Part shown: positions 6,668 through 15,001 of the stretch, in pieces | Numbering within the stretch: position 1 is the first letter of the stretch | Layout: each line of letters starts with the position of its first letter | Assembly: GCA_910583785.1 (NCBI GenBank) | Contig: CAJTZK010000002.1 | Coordinates: 271,990 to 335,989, forward strand | Direction: 5' to 3' | Source: an uncultured Oscillibacter sp. | Lineage (GTDB): Bacteria > Bacillota > Clostridia > Oscillospirales > Oscillospiraceae | Length of the DNA stretch: 64,000 nt | Position numbers and translations under genes: made by a program | Notes under the pieces: generated by a model | What the model was told of the DNA's origin: nothing | Seen by the model: the letters and a program-made list of their open reading frames with translations, nothing else | The model's database searches: none

Positions 6668-8436
6668 CACATGTCACCTCCCTGAGCGGCGATTTCAGCG
6701 ATCTGGGTTTCCATCTCGGCCCCAATGCCCTCGTAGGCCTGGACGTACTCCTCGGCGGGGACGCTCTTGGCGCGGCCGATCTTCTCCCGGACGGGGATGT
6801 CGAACAGCTTCATCACGTCCGCCCCCTTGGCGATGGCGTCCCGGCACAGGGCCTCGTAGCGGAGGATCAGGGCCAGGAGCTTGCCCTGGCGGTCATAGCT
6901 GGAATAACCGTCGATGTCGGTAAAGGCGTTCTGCTGGAGGAAGTCCTCCCGGACCATCCGGGCCACTTCCAGGGTCAGCTGGTCGGCGGGGGACAGGGCG
7001 TCCTTACCGACGAGCTGGACGATTTCGTTCAGGCTGGCCTCCTGCTGGAGGATGCTCATGGCCTTGCCCCGGTCCTTCATGAAGGCCTCGCCAAAGTTCT
7101 CGTCAAACCAGGGCTTCAGGGTATCCAGGTACAGGGAGTAGGAGTTCAGCCAGTTGATGGCGGGGAAGTGCCGCTTATAGGCCAGGGACGCGTCCAGGGC
7201 CCAGAAGACCTTGACGATGCGCATGGTGGCCTGGGAGACGGGCTCGGAGAGGTCGCCGCCCGGAGGCGACACGGCGCCCACGGCGGTCAGGCTGCCCCGG
7301 CGCTCGTCGGAGCCGATGCACTCCACGCTGCCCGCCCGCTCGTAGAACTGGGCCAGGCGGGAGGAGAGGTAGGCGGGGTAGCCCTCTTCGCCGGGCATCT
7401 CCTCCAGGCGGCCGGACATCTCGCGGAGGGCCTCGGCCCAGCGGGAAGTGGAATCGGCGATGACGGCCACGTCATAGCCCATGTCCCGGAAGTACTCAGC
7501 GATGGTAATGCCGGTGTAAACGGAGGCCTCACGGGCCGCCACGGGCATATCGGAGGTGTTGGCAATCAGCACCGTCCGCTTCATCAGGGACTCGCCTGTG
7601 CGGGGGTCCTTCAGTTCGGGGAATTCCCGCAGAACGTCGGTCATCTCGTTGCCCCGCTCGCCGCAGCCGATGTAGACCACAATGTCCACGTCGGACCACT
7701 TGGCCAGCTGGTGCTGGACCACGGTCTTGCCGGAGCCGAAGGGGCCGGGAACGGCGGCGGTGCCGCCCTTGGCGATGGGGAACATGGTGTCGATGATCCG
7801 CTGGCCGGAGCACAGGGGACGCTCGGGGGAGTATTTCTTCTCATAGGGGCGGCCGATACGGACGGGCCACTTCTGGACCATGGTCAGGGGCACGTCCTTG
7901 CCGTCCTCGGTGGTGAGGGTGGCCACGGTGTCCGTGACCTTGAAGCTGCCGCTCTGGATGGACTTGATGGTGCCTTTCAGGCTGGGGGGCACCATGATTT
8001 TGTGGAGCACCACGGGAGTCTCGGGAACCGTACCGATGACGTCGCCGCCAATCACCTTGTCCCCGGCTTTCACCGTGGCGGTGAAGTCCCACTTTTTCTC
8101 GTGGTCCAGGGCGGAGACCTCCACGCCGCGGGTAATGTTGGCGCCCACCTTCTCCACGATTTTCTCCAGGGGGCGCTGGATGCCGTCATAGATGCCCTCG
8201 ATCATACCGGGGCCCAGCTCCACGCTCATAGGGGCTCCGGTGGTTTCGACGACGGCGCCGGGACCCAGGCCGGAGGTTTCCTCATAGACCTGGATGGAGG
8301 CGGCGTCGCCCTTCATGGTCAGGATTTCGCCGATCAGTCGCTGGGGGCCGACGCGGACCACGTCGCTCATGTTGGCGTTGGACAACCCCGTGGCGACCAC
8401 CAGCGGCCCGGATACTTTAACAACTTTGCCGCTCAA
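6667..8436 (-). CDS. ntpA: V-type ATP synthase catalytic subunit A
   Basis: 589 aa from the TTG at 8436, which fits the family length. It hydrolyses or makes ATP at the A/B interface. Walker A is GPFGSGKT at residues 231-238, with the A-type bulge region ATTEDGKDVPLTMVQKWPVR before it. TTG is chosen because MSGKVVKVSGPLVV is the family N-terminus and AGAAGG lies 9 nt upstream; the frame stays open to 8571, but that sequence matches nothing. The weak TTG start after a long structured intergenic region suggests that its translation is controlled separately from the upstream subunits. Confidence 0.93.
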   Translation of the reverse strand: MSGKVVKVSGPLVVATGLSNANMSDVVRVGPQRLIGEILTMKGDAASIQVYEETSGLGPGAVVETTGAPMSVELGPGMIEGIYDGIQRPLEKIVEKVGANITRGVEVSALDHEKKWDFTATVKAGDKVIGGDVIGTVPETPVVLHKIMVPPSLKGTIKSIQSGSFKVTDTVATLTTEDGKDVPLTMVQKWPVRIGRPYEKKYSPERPLCSGQRIIDTMFPIAKGGTAAVPGPFGSGKTVVQHQLAKWSDVDIVVYIGCGERGNEMTDVLREFPELKDPRTGESLMKRTVLIANTSDMPVAAREASVYTGITIAEYFRDMGYDVAVIADSTSRWAEALREMSGRLEEMPGEEGYPAYLSSRLAQFYERAGSVECIGSDERRGSLTAVGAVSPPGGDLSEPVSQATMRIVKVFWALDASLAYKRHFPAINWLNSYSLYLDTLKPWFDENFGEAFMKDRGKAMSILQQEASLNEIVQLVGKDALSPADQLTLEVARMVREDFLQQNAFTDIDGYSSYDRQGKLLALILRYEALCRDAIAKGADVMKLFDIPVREKIGRAKSVPAEEYVQAYEGIGAEMETQIAEIAAQGGDM

Positions 8437-8693
8437 ATTTATGCAACCTTCTTTCAGGATAAATTTGCCGGAATCCCCTCTCCCGTTGCCGCATGCCCGG
8501 AAAGGGCTCCAGGGGAAAACGCCGTTTTCCCTTGGTTTCCCCGTCAAAGCGGGAAAATGAATTTGAATCATTTTCCTGACGACATGCGCGTCAGGAAAAT
8601 ACCAAGACTCCAGCCGCCTTGGGCGGCGGCTCCAGTGACCGACGTCACTGGAGGGGGGAATCTAAAGGGGGGACGAAGTCCCCTCTTTAAGGA
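8437..8693 (-). repeat. Hairpin-rich spacer between subunits F and A
   Basis: 257 nt inside an otherwise tightly packed operon. Read on the minus strand it holds successive stems: AAAGAGGGGA/TCCCCCCTTT (about 8667-8692), CCAGTGAC/GTCACTGG (8632-8651), GCCGCC/GGCGGC (about 8611-8630), CCTGACG/CGTCAGG with A/T flanks (about 8571-8600), TTTCCCGC/GGGGAAA (about 8530-8565) and GGGAAAAC/GTTTTCCC (about 8512-8535). None carries a strong U-run, so they are more likely processing or stability structures than a full terminator. Confidence 0.65.
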
Positions 8694-9011
8694 CTAAAGG
8701 ATATCGGCTCCCACCGCGCGCTCAATCGCGCGCTGAATGTTGTTCCTGCCGATGCCCAGGGACCCCTGCCGTCCGGGAATCAGGATGATGGCGGGCCGGA
8801 GCTCGTCCTTATACCGGGAGATCACGTCCTCCAGGTCCTTGGCCAGCTGCTCCGTCAGGTAAATCACCGCGCAGTTTCCCTTGGCCAGCTCACGGATTTT
8901 CTCCCTGGCCTCCGCCGCATCCGCGACGGGGTAGGTGTCCAGTCCCAGGGCCCGGAAGCCCATGACGGACTCCCAATCGCCGATGGCGGCGATCTGATAG
9001 GTCATTGCCAT
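8694..9011 (-). CDS. ntpG: V-type ATP synthase subunit F
   Basis: 105 aa, the family length. Small Rossmann-like subunit bound to rotor subunit D. IAAIGDWESVMGFRALGLDT near the N-terminus and VIYLTEQLAKDLEDVISRY in the middle are typical. ATG at 9011 (or 9005, also in frame) follows the subunit C stop by 12 nt. The hairpin-rich spacer comes directly after it. Confidence 0.92.
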   Translation of the reverse strand: MAMTYQIAAIGDWESVMGFRALGLDTYPVADAAEAREKIRELAKGNCAVIYLTEQLAKDLEDVISRYKDELRPAIILIPGRQGSLGIGRNNIQRAIERAVGADIL

Positions 9012-9023
9012 ACGTTCACCGCC

Positions 9024-10022
9024 TTACACATAGCCGTTCCGCAGCCGGGAACGGATTACCCCGGCGGGCAGGCCCGCCCCGCGGCCCATCAGCAGGATGC
9101 GGATGTTCGTGTACTCCGTCTCCCGGGCCGCCAGATACCCTAGCAGCGGGGCCTCGCCGAAGGGCACGAACTGCGCCCCGGCCAGGTACTCCCCCACCGC
9201 GTCGTCACAGAGCTTCTCGAAGGCCGTCAGCGGCCCGCCCCGGAGGGCCTCCGCTCCCGCCTCTGCCGCCGCCTGGAGGGACGTGGGACCGTAGAGCTCC
9301 TGGAGCCCGCCGGAGTTCCCGGCGGCGGCCACGGCGTCGGCGCCGATGTCCCCGCCCTCTAACAAAACGGTCTTCAAAAACTCCCCGCCCTTGCCCATCC
9401 GCACCGTGCGGACCAGGCTCCGGAGGTTCGCCGCGTCGATCTGGATTTTGACGTAGCCCGCCAAAAAGGCGCTGCCCGTCTCCTCCGCCACCGCCGCCAT
9501 CTCCTGATAGCAGCGGCGGTCCAGGGCGATGTCGGAGAGCTGGGGGTCCCGGGTGGAATCCAGGATGTCCTTGGCCTCCTCCGCCGCGGCGGCCAGGCCC
9601 TCCGGCAGCTCGTTCAGCCGCCCGGCCTGGACGGCCTCTTTCAGCTCCGCCGCCGGGACGCGGCCCATATCCATCAGCATGGAGTCGGGGCTTACGTTCA
9701 TGGCCGCAGCCTTCAGCACGGCCTTGATGTTGTGATAGTCGTATTTCAGCTTGAAAATGTCGATATACCTGGGGTCTGGCGCACCGTCCAGCACGTCGGA
9801 GAGGGTGGCCTCCCGGGCCGCCGAGAGGGCGGCGTCCATGGCCTCGGGACTGCGGGCATCCAGCTCCGGGTACCCGCACTCCTGGAGGATTTTCACCGCC
9901 TCCTCGTCGCTGCGGGCCTCCAGCACCTGTTCCATCCGTTCCCGTGTCAGGAGCCCGGTCTCCATGGCCTTGATGCGGGCCGAGACCGCCAGGTAATCGG
10001 TGTCTTTGATTTTGTTAGCCAA
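9024..10022 (-). CDS. ntpC: V-type ATP synthase subunit C
   Basis: 332 aa, matching the C/AC39 family (about 330-350). It is the funnel-shaped socket connecting the rotor shaft to the K ring. Recognised by DYLAVSARIKAMETGLL at the start, YDYHNIKAVLKA near residue 90, and the C-terminal ARETEYTNIRILLMGRGAGLP, a strongly conserved AC39 feature. It sits between E and F with short spacers. Confidence 0.92.
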   Translation of the reverse strand: MANKIKDTDYLAVSARIKAMETGLLTRERMEQVLEARSDEEAVKILQECGYPELDARSPEAMDAALSAAREATLSDVLDGAPDPRYIDIFKLKYDYHNIKAVLKAAAMNVSPDSMLMDMGRVPAAELKEAVQAGRLNELPEGLAAAAEEAKDILDSTRDPQLSDIALDRRCYQEMAAVAEETGSAFLAGYVKIQIDAANLRSLVRTVRMGKGGEFLKTVLLEGGDIGADAVAAAGNSGGLQELYGPTSLQAAAEAGAEALRGGPLTAFEKLCDDAVGEYLAGAQFVPFGEAPLLGYLAARETEYTNIRILLMGRGAGLPAGVIRSRLRNGYV

Positions 10023-10038
10023 GACACTTCCTCCTTCA

Positions 10039-10623
10039 TTACGCGAACAGCTTCTTCACCACGTCTCCCGCAGTCTCCGCCTTTTGCAGGCGCACCAGGG
10101 TGTCAAACGCGCAGTTGACCTCCACGTTCTCGGAGCGGAGGATGAAGCCGCCGGGAATGGAACGGGTCTCGCCGGAGAGGGTCAGCTTCTTCCCGCCGTC
10201 CTTGTTGGCTTTTTCCACGGCGGCCTTGCCCACCTTGCGGCGGTCCTTGTCGGAGAAGATGACCTCCTCCTTCCCGGTGGCGGACGCCTGGACCAGCAGC
10301 TCCGCCAGCACGGCGGTATACTTCTCCTCCGGCAGGGAGCAGAGCTTTTTCAAAGCCAGGCCGTAGGCCTTCTCCACCATCTCCTGCTTGGCGGCCAGGG
10401 CAGCCTTCCGGGCCTCCATCTGGGCGGTGCCCGCCAGGCGTTCCTCCCGCTCGGCGGCGGCCTTTTTGTTGCGCGCGTCCAGGTCCGCCGCCTCCGCGTC
10501 CGCCTGGGCCTGGTATTTGGCGGTAATCTTCTCCGCCTCGGCCCGGGCCTCGCCCAGGATGCGGTCTATCTCCGCCTGGGCGCTGGCGCTGATGCGCTGG
10601 GTGATTCTTTCAATTCCATTCAT
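10039..10623 (-). CDS. ntpE: V-type ATP synthase subunit E
   Basis: 194 aa. Peripheral stator stalk subunit that pairs with the H/G subunit. The first 80 residues are a long charged coiled coil (ISASAQAEIDRILGEARAE), and the C-terminal half is a compact alpha/beta domain ending in DTLVRLQKAETAGDVVKKLF. Ribosome site GGGG lies before the ATG at 10623; 27 nt separate it from subunit K. Confidence 0.9.
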   Translation of the reverse strand: MNGIERITQRISASAQAEIDRILGEARAEAEKITAKYQAQADAEAADLDARNKKAAAEREERLAGTAQMEARKAALAAKQEMVEKAYGLALKKLCSLPEEKYTAVLAELLVQASATGKEEVIFSDKDRRKVGKAAVEKANKDGGKKLTLSGETRSIPGGFILRSENVEVNCAFDTLVRLQKAETAGDVVKKLFA

Positions 10624-10650
10624 GGTTCAATCCCCTTTCTGCGGGGCCAA

Positions 10651-11184
10651 TTAAGAAATGTTGATGATCATCAGCATGGAAGCCAGCAGAGACAAGATGG
10701 CGTAGAACTCCACGGTGATGCAGAGCACCATGCCCTTGGACCAGTCGTCGGGCTTCTTGGCCAGGATGTTGATGGAGCCCGCGGCCACGCGGCCCTGGGC
10801 GATGGCGGAGAACAATCCGCCGAGAGCCATGGGCAGGCAGGCGCAGAAGTACTGGAGCCCCTGGGCCACCGTCATGCCGCTGGCGTCGCCGCCCAGCAGG
10901 CCCATGGAGAAGATGGCGAAGAACCACACCACCAGGCCGTACAGGCCCTGGGTGCCGGGGATCACCTGGAGAATCATGACCTTACCGAACTTGCTGGGGT
11001 CCTGGCAGAGGAGGCCCGTGCCCGCCTCGCCCGCGATGCCCGTGCCCTTGGCCGAGCCGATGCCGGGGAGAACCGCCGCCAGGCCCGCGCCCAGAAGAGC
11101 CAGGGCCAGGCCGCCGAAAGCGCCCAGGAAGGATTGTGCCGCCGCGTTCTGCTCGATCGCCTGAATGAGTTCCATATCCACCAT
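10651..11184 (-). CDS. ntpK: V-type ATP synthase subunit K, Na+-type ligand set
   Basis: 177 aa with two fused hairpins (four membrane helices), as in Enterococcus hirae NtpK. Established Na+ ligands of that protein are L61, T64, Q65, Q110 and E139. The same positions here are I75 (backbone ligand), T78-Q79 in IPGTQGLYG, Q130 in AIAQGRV and E159 in CITVEFYAI. This is direct sequence support for a sodium-pumping rather than a proton-pumping ring. AGGAGG precedes ATG 11184. The N-terminal MVDMELIQAIEQN extension is soluble. Confidence 0.93.
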   Translation of the reverse strand: MVDMELIQAIEQNAAAQSFLGAFGGLALALLGAGLAAVLPGIGSAKGTGIAGEAGTGLLCQDPSKFGKVMILQVIPGTQGLYGLVVWFFAIFSMGLLGGDASGMTVAQGLQYFCACLPMALGGLFSAIAQGRVAAGSINILAKKPDDWSKGMVLCITVEFYAILSLLASMLMIINIS

Positions 11185-11208
11185 AATGTTGTTCCTCCTA
11201 AAATAAAT

Positions 11209-13131
11209 TTACTTTGTAATGTCCACGTATTTGGTCTCCATGGCCAGGGGCCGGAAGGGCTTGCCGCCGTCCTCATAGAACTTCCCGAAGTACTCCAGGC
11301 ACTGGAGACGGAGGTCGTGGACGTAGCAGCCCAGCAGGTTCAGCGCGAAGTTCAACGCGTTGCCCGCCAGGGAGATCACAAGGAAAATGAGGATGTTGCC
11401 GGGAATCGCGCCCAGGGTGTTGAACACCTGGGCAATGACGCTGCCCGCCAGCATCAGGGCCATGAGACGGGCATAGGAGAGGATGTCGCCGAAATAGCCC
11501 GTGACATGGTTGTAGAGGGAGCCGAAGATGCCCATGATCTTGCCAAAGCCCTGTCCGGTGACCAGGGGCCCGATGACAATCAGGGCCAGGCCCGCGTAGA
11601 GGACCAGATTGGTAACGCCCGCGGCCATCAGGCCGATGCCCGCGAAGACGATCCACCAGGTGACCTCTTCAAACACGGCATCCAGCACCTGCCCGGCCTT
11701 CAGCTTGCGGATGAAGCTGACGGCCATGCCCGTGATAATCTGCACCAGGCCCAGGGCCATGGCGCCCACCAGGATCATCAGCGTGTCGTTCAGCGGGGTG
11801 AACAGGGCCGGGAGGGCGAAGTCCGCCCCCGTGGTAATCTTCACCACCTGGGTCAGGAAGTCGCCGAAGAAGCCCCCGGTAACCGCGCCCATGATGAAGG
11901 TGGACACGCCGCACAGCTGCATCAGGCCCATCATGTGGCCCATGGTGCCCTTGGGGCGGTACTTTTTCGAGATGACCGTGCCCGCCAGGAACATCAAAAT
12001 GCCATAGCCCATGTCCGCCATCATGATGCCGTAGAACAAAATGAAGAAGGGGGCCATCAGGGGGTTGGGGTCCACGTTGTTGTAAGCGGGGAGGGAGTAC
12101 ATCTCCGTCACCATGTTCAGCGGCCTGGTGAGCCAGTTGTTCTTCAGGCGCACGGGGACGTCGGGGATGTCCTCCTCCGCGGGGTCCGACGCCTCCCAGG
12201 CGCAGCCCCTGGCGTCCAGAAGGGATTGGACCCCGCCCAGGTTTTCCGCCGGGACCCAGCCTTCGAAGAAGACGATGGTCCCGTCGGTGAGGAGCCGCTC
12301 GGCATTCACGCCCTCCGCCGCCTCGGCGCTGAGCCGGTCGGCGTAGAGCCGGAGGCGGTCCCGCTCCGGGGCCAAGGCGGCGATGGCGGCTTCCGCCTCC
12401 TGCCGCTGTCTGCGGTTTTCCGCCAGGGAGGCGTCCAGGGCCTGGACGTTCTGGGCCGCCGTGCCCGTCACGCCCTGGAAAGCGGTAACGCTGAAGCCAT
12501 GGGGCCGCAGGACCTCCAGGGCTTTCTCCTCCTCCTCCCGGTGGGCGACCAGGAGGCAGCACCGCTGCTGTTTGTCGGCGCTGACCTCATAGAGCTCCGC
12601 CAGGTTCTCCGCCAGCCCGCCGCGGATGGCAGCGGGGTCCGCCGCCCCGGGGAACACGCCCAGGCGGAACACCGTGTGCTCGGTGCCCCCCAGTTCCAGG
12701 GGCATATCCAGGGGGACCCAGGGCTCCAGGCCCGCCCTGCGGCTCAGGAGGCGGCTTTCCTCCCCCTGAAGGCGGGAGATGTCCTGGAGATAGCCGTTGA
12801 TCCGCCTGCTGACGGCCCGGGACTCCTCCAGGGTTCCGCCGCTGAGGAACTCCTCCTCAGACACCGCCCGGCGCTGGATGAAGAGGCCGTCCTTGGTTCC
12901 GCCGTAGCGCTTCAGGGCGTCCAGGGCGGCGGCGGCCTCCCCCTGCTCGTTCTTGGTCTCCGCCAGCGTGGAGGCATCCCGCCGCAGCAGCGCCGCCCAG
13001 GCGGGGTCCGAGAGCTTCCCGGCGGGCTCGCTGATCTCCACACAGCCCAGGCGCAGCAGCTCCCGCAGGAGGGCATCCCGGCTGTCGGCCATGGCCATGA
13101 CGCGGAGCTTTTTCATTTTTACAATGGCCAT
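11209..13131 (-). CDS. ntpI: V-type ATP synthase subunit I (membrane stator)
   Basis: 640 aa, the family size. The N-terminal half is soluble and helical (KMKKLRVMAMADSRDALLREL at the start); the C-terminal half has about seven membrane helices forming the ion half-channels. LSYARLMALMLAGSVIAQVF near the end carries the conserved arginine that acts opposite the rotor glutamate. PFFILFYGIMMADMGYGILM is another family signature. It overlaps or abuts the upstream H/G gene (1 nt apart). Confidence 0.94.
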   Translation of the reverse strand: MAIVKMKKLRVMAMADSRDALLRELLRLGCVEISEPAGKLSDPAWAALLRRDASTLAETKNEQGEAAAALDALKRYGGTKDGLFIQRRAVSEEEFLSGGTLEESRAVSRRINGYLQDISRLQGEESRLLSRRAGLEPWVPLDMPLELGGTEHTVFRLGVFPGAADPAAIRGGLAENLAELYEVSADKQQRCCLLVAHREEEEKALEVLRPHGFSVTAFQGVTGTAAQNVQALDASLAENRRQRQEAEAAIAALAPERDRLRLYADRLSAEAAEGVNAERLLTDGTIVFFEGWVPAENLGGVQSLLDARGCAWEASDPAEEDIPDVPVRLKNNWLTRPLNMVTEMYSLPAYNNVDPNPLMAPFFILFYGIMMADMGYGILMFLAGTVISKKYRPKGTMGHMMGLMQLCGVSTFIMGAVTGGFFGDFLTQVVKITTGADFALPALFTPLNDTLMILVGAMALGLVQIITGMAVSFIRKLKAGQVLDAVFEEVTWWIVFAGIGLMAAGVTNLVLYAGLALIVIGPLVTGQGFGKIMGIFGSLYNHVTGYFGDILSYARLMALMLAGSVIAQVFNTLGAIPGNILIFLVISLAGNALNFALNLLGCYVHDLRLQCLEYFGKFYEDGGKPFRPLAMETKYVDITK

Positions 13132-13132
13132 C

Positions 13133-13447
13133 TCAGTGCTTCACAACCCTTCCGACAATAAACTCCGCGGCGGCGTCCAGGTGTTTTTCCGCCGTCTCCC
13201 GCAGTTTGGCGGCGTCCGCCTCCGCCGCCTGGGCGGTCTTTTTTGCCGCGGCGGCCGCCCGTTCCTCCGCCTGGCGCAGAAGCTCCCGGCCGGCCTCCGC
13301 CCCGGCGCTCCGCTGCCTTTGCAAGAGCGCCTGACCTTCCTTTTCCGCGTCGGCGATGATCTGCTTTGCCTCCGCCTCGGCGGCGGCCCGGCGTTCGCGG
13401 ACCTCGTTTTCCACCTGCGTTACCTTTTCGATCGCTTCCAGGGACAT
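13133..13447 (-). CDS. ntpF: V-type ATP synthase subunit H/G (peripheral stalk)
   Basis: 104 aa, nearly all alpha-helical coiled coil rich in Ala, Glu and Lys (NEVRERRAAAEAEAKQIIAD), ending in DAAAEFIVGRVVKH, typical for subunit H/NtpF. It dimerises with subunit E to hold the head against rotation. First gene of the operon, 75 nt after the predicted -10 box. Confidence 0.88.
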   Translation of the reverse strand: MSLEAIEKVTQVENEVRERRAAAEAEAKQIIADAEKEGQALLQRQRSAGAEAGRELLRQAEERAAAAAKKTAQAAEADAAKLRETAEKHLDAAAEFIVGRVVKH

Positions 13448-13522
13448 TCGTTCTCACCTTCTCTCCATGTGCCATAGCTCCCGGCCTTCGTCCCGCCGGG
13501 CGCATGGTCATTCTGATTATAC

Positions 13523-13551
13523 AGTATAGGCGAAGTCGTCCATTTTTGCAA
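13523..13551 (-). promoter_or_regulatory. Promoter of the V-type ATPase operon
   Basis: On the minus strand TTGCAA (13551-13546), 17-nt spacer, TATACT (13528-13523). An overlapping TATAAT lies 2-5 nt further down. No operator is evident. Confidence 0.7.
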
Positions 13552-13569
13552 GGGGATTTTTGCTAACGC

Positions 13570-13612
13570 GCCGAAAAGAAGGGCGGCCCTCCCCAACGGG
13601 AGGGCCGCCTGT
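13570..13612 (-). terminator. Terminator of the DUF4180 gene
   Basis: On the minus strand AGGCGGCCCTCCC and GGGAGGGCCGCCC form a GC stem followed by TTCTTTT. It insulates the DUF4180 gene from the ATPase promoter. Confidence 0.75.
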
Positions 13613-13635
13613 AAACCGGAATCTGTCCGCCTTGC

Positions 13636-14005
13636 TTACTTCGCCCGCGCCAGCCGCTCCAGGGCTTCCTCCCGGGAGGCGGCAAAGAAAAAGTGCTTCC
13701 CCTGGTTGGACTCATAGATAAAGTCCCGGAGGGGCTTGCTGGTATAGTGGGAGTAGCCGCCAAACACGGCGGCTTTCACATGGTAATTCACAAATTTCTG
13801 GAGAATCTCCCCAGCCACGCCCGTGCTGAGAATGGAGAAGTCCTCCCCCAGCCCCCGCTTGTCGATGGCGGTGCGCTCCGCGCCCGCCTCATATTTCACG
13901 GTCATGGCCAGGTCCAGGGCGGCCTGGGGGGGGGGTGATCTCCGCCTGATCGCCGGAGATGGCCGCGATATCCGTTCCATTCCCTTTTACATATTCGATG
14001 TTCAA
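13636..14005 (-). pseudogene. DUF4180 protein broken at a 10-G tract
   Basis: The start is the TTG at 14005, seven nt after AGGAGG, giving MNIEYVKGNGTDIAAISGDQ, the normal DUF4180 N-terminus. The coding strand then has ten C (G on the plus strand, 13926-13935). Nine would keep the frame into QAALDLAMTVKYEAGAERTA and the rest of the domain (GEDFSILSTGVAGEILQKF, FVNYHVKAAVFGGYSHY) down to the stop at 13636. The total length is 3n+1, so exactly one extra base explains the break. DUF4180 proteins (about 120 aa) have no established function. The mononucleotide tract permits either phase variation or a base-calling error. Confidence 0.8.
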
Positions 14006-14243
14006 AACATTACCTCCTCAAATCAAAAACGCGGCGCAAATTCCAGCTGAGGCCGTATCATACCACAACCGGGCCCCTTTGCCAAACCGGGCGTGTCCCC
14101 GCGCGCGTTTTATAGAAAGAAGGGCCCGGGAGAAGGGAGGGCCCGCGGGTCCTCCCCTGCGCCGCATGCCTCCTAATATAATAGGAGCCGCGCAGTCCGG
14201 CGCACTCTGCCAAATCCCAGCCCTTTTCTTTTTCCCCAAATGG

Positions 14244-14252
14244 TGGTATACT
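14244..14252 (+). promoter_or_regulatory. Extended -10 promoter of niaR
   Basis: TGGTATACT gives an extended -10 (TGnTATACT) about 40 nt before niaR. Because NiaR family members repress NAD genes, self-control is possible, but no operator is obvious. Confidence 0.5.
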
Positions 14253-14294
14253 TCTCTTTAAATCCGGAATTTACTGATGAAAGGAGGGACCGCC

Positions 14295-14801
14295 ATGCAG
14301 GCCGGGGAACGGCGGAAAGCAATTCTGGAACTCTTACGGCAGGCCAGCCGTCCCCTCAGCGCCGGGTACCTGGCCGGGCGTTTCTCCGTCAGCCGCCAGG
14401 CGGTGGTGGGGGACGTGGCCCTGCTCCGGGCCTCCGGGGCGGATATCTCCGCCACCCCCAGGGGCTATGTCATCCTAAAAGCCCGCCAGGGCCTCATCCG
14501 CCAGGTGGCCTGCCGGCACGACGGGCTGGGCATGGAAGCGGAGCTCTGCGCCGTGGTGGACCAGGGCTGCTCCGTGCTGGACGTCATTGTGGACCACCCT
14601 GTCTATGGCCAGCTCACCGGGCCCCTCCAGCTCTCCAGCCGCTACGATGTGGGCCAGTTCCTCTCCCGCTGCGCCGGGGCCCGGCCCCTGTCGGACCTCA
14701 CCGGGGGCATCCACCTCCACACCCTCTCCTGCCCGGACGAGGACGCCTTCCGCCGTGTGCGGGAATCCCTGGGGGCCCTGGGAGTCCTGTGGGAGGGCTG
14801 A
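14295..14801 (+). CDS. niaR: Niacin-responsive repressor NiaR
   Basis: 168 aa. An N-terminal winged HTH (about 5-62, RRKAILELLRQASRPLSAGY, then FSVSRQAVVGDVALLRASG) is followed by the 3H domain that binds a metal and nicotinate. The histidines are at H75 (CRHDG), H101 (DHPVYG) and H140/H142 (GIHLHTL). In Firmicutes it represses niacin salvage and de novo NAD synthesis genes when niacin is plentiful. ATG 14295 is chosen because AAAGGAGG sits 6-7 nt upstream; an ATG at 14277 in the same frame lacks a site. No NAD biosynthesis gene is in the window. The MATE gene starts 200 nt later on the same strand. Confidence 0.92.
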   Translation: MQAGERRKAILELLRQASRPLSAGYLAGRFSVSRQAVVGDVALLRASGADISATPRGYVILKARQGLIRQVACRHDGLGMEAELCAVVDQGCSVLDVIVDHPVYGQLTGPLQLSSRYDVGQFLSRCAGARPLSDLTGGIHLHTLSCPDEDAFRRVRESLGALGVLWEG

Positions 14802-15001
14802 TGCCCTGCCCCGCCCTTCCCGCGCCCTGGGCCCCGCCAGCGGGGGCGTATCCGCATCTGCGCGGAGTGCGCCGCGGTTTGAGGAAAAACAAAAAGTATT
14901 GTCGAGATTGCAAATTACTTTACGTATTCAAAGCCTGGGGCCGTCTCCGGTGTGGGACAGGCTCCGGCTCTTGCCGCCTGGGCGGATGGGGAGGAACTTC
15001 T

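Noticed and set aside
8437..8571. Upstream extension of the ntpA frame
   Set aside because: Sequence before the TTG start has no similarity to the subunit A family and overlaps hairpins; TTG has a proper ribosome site.
10000..13161. 1053-codon open frame on the plus strand
   Set aside because: Antisense to ntpE-ntpK-ntpI; open only because of high GC, with low-complexity composition and no family pattern.
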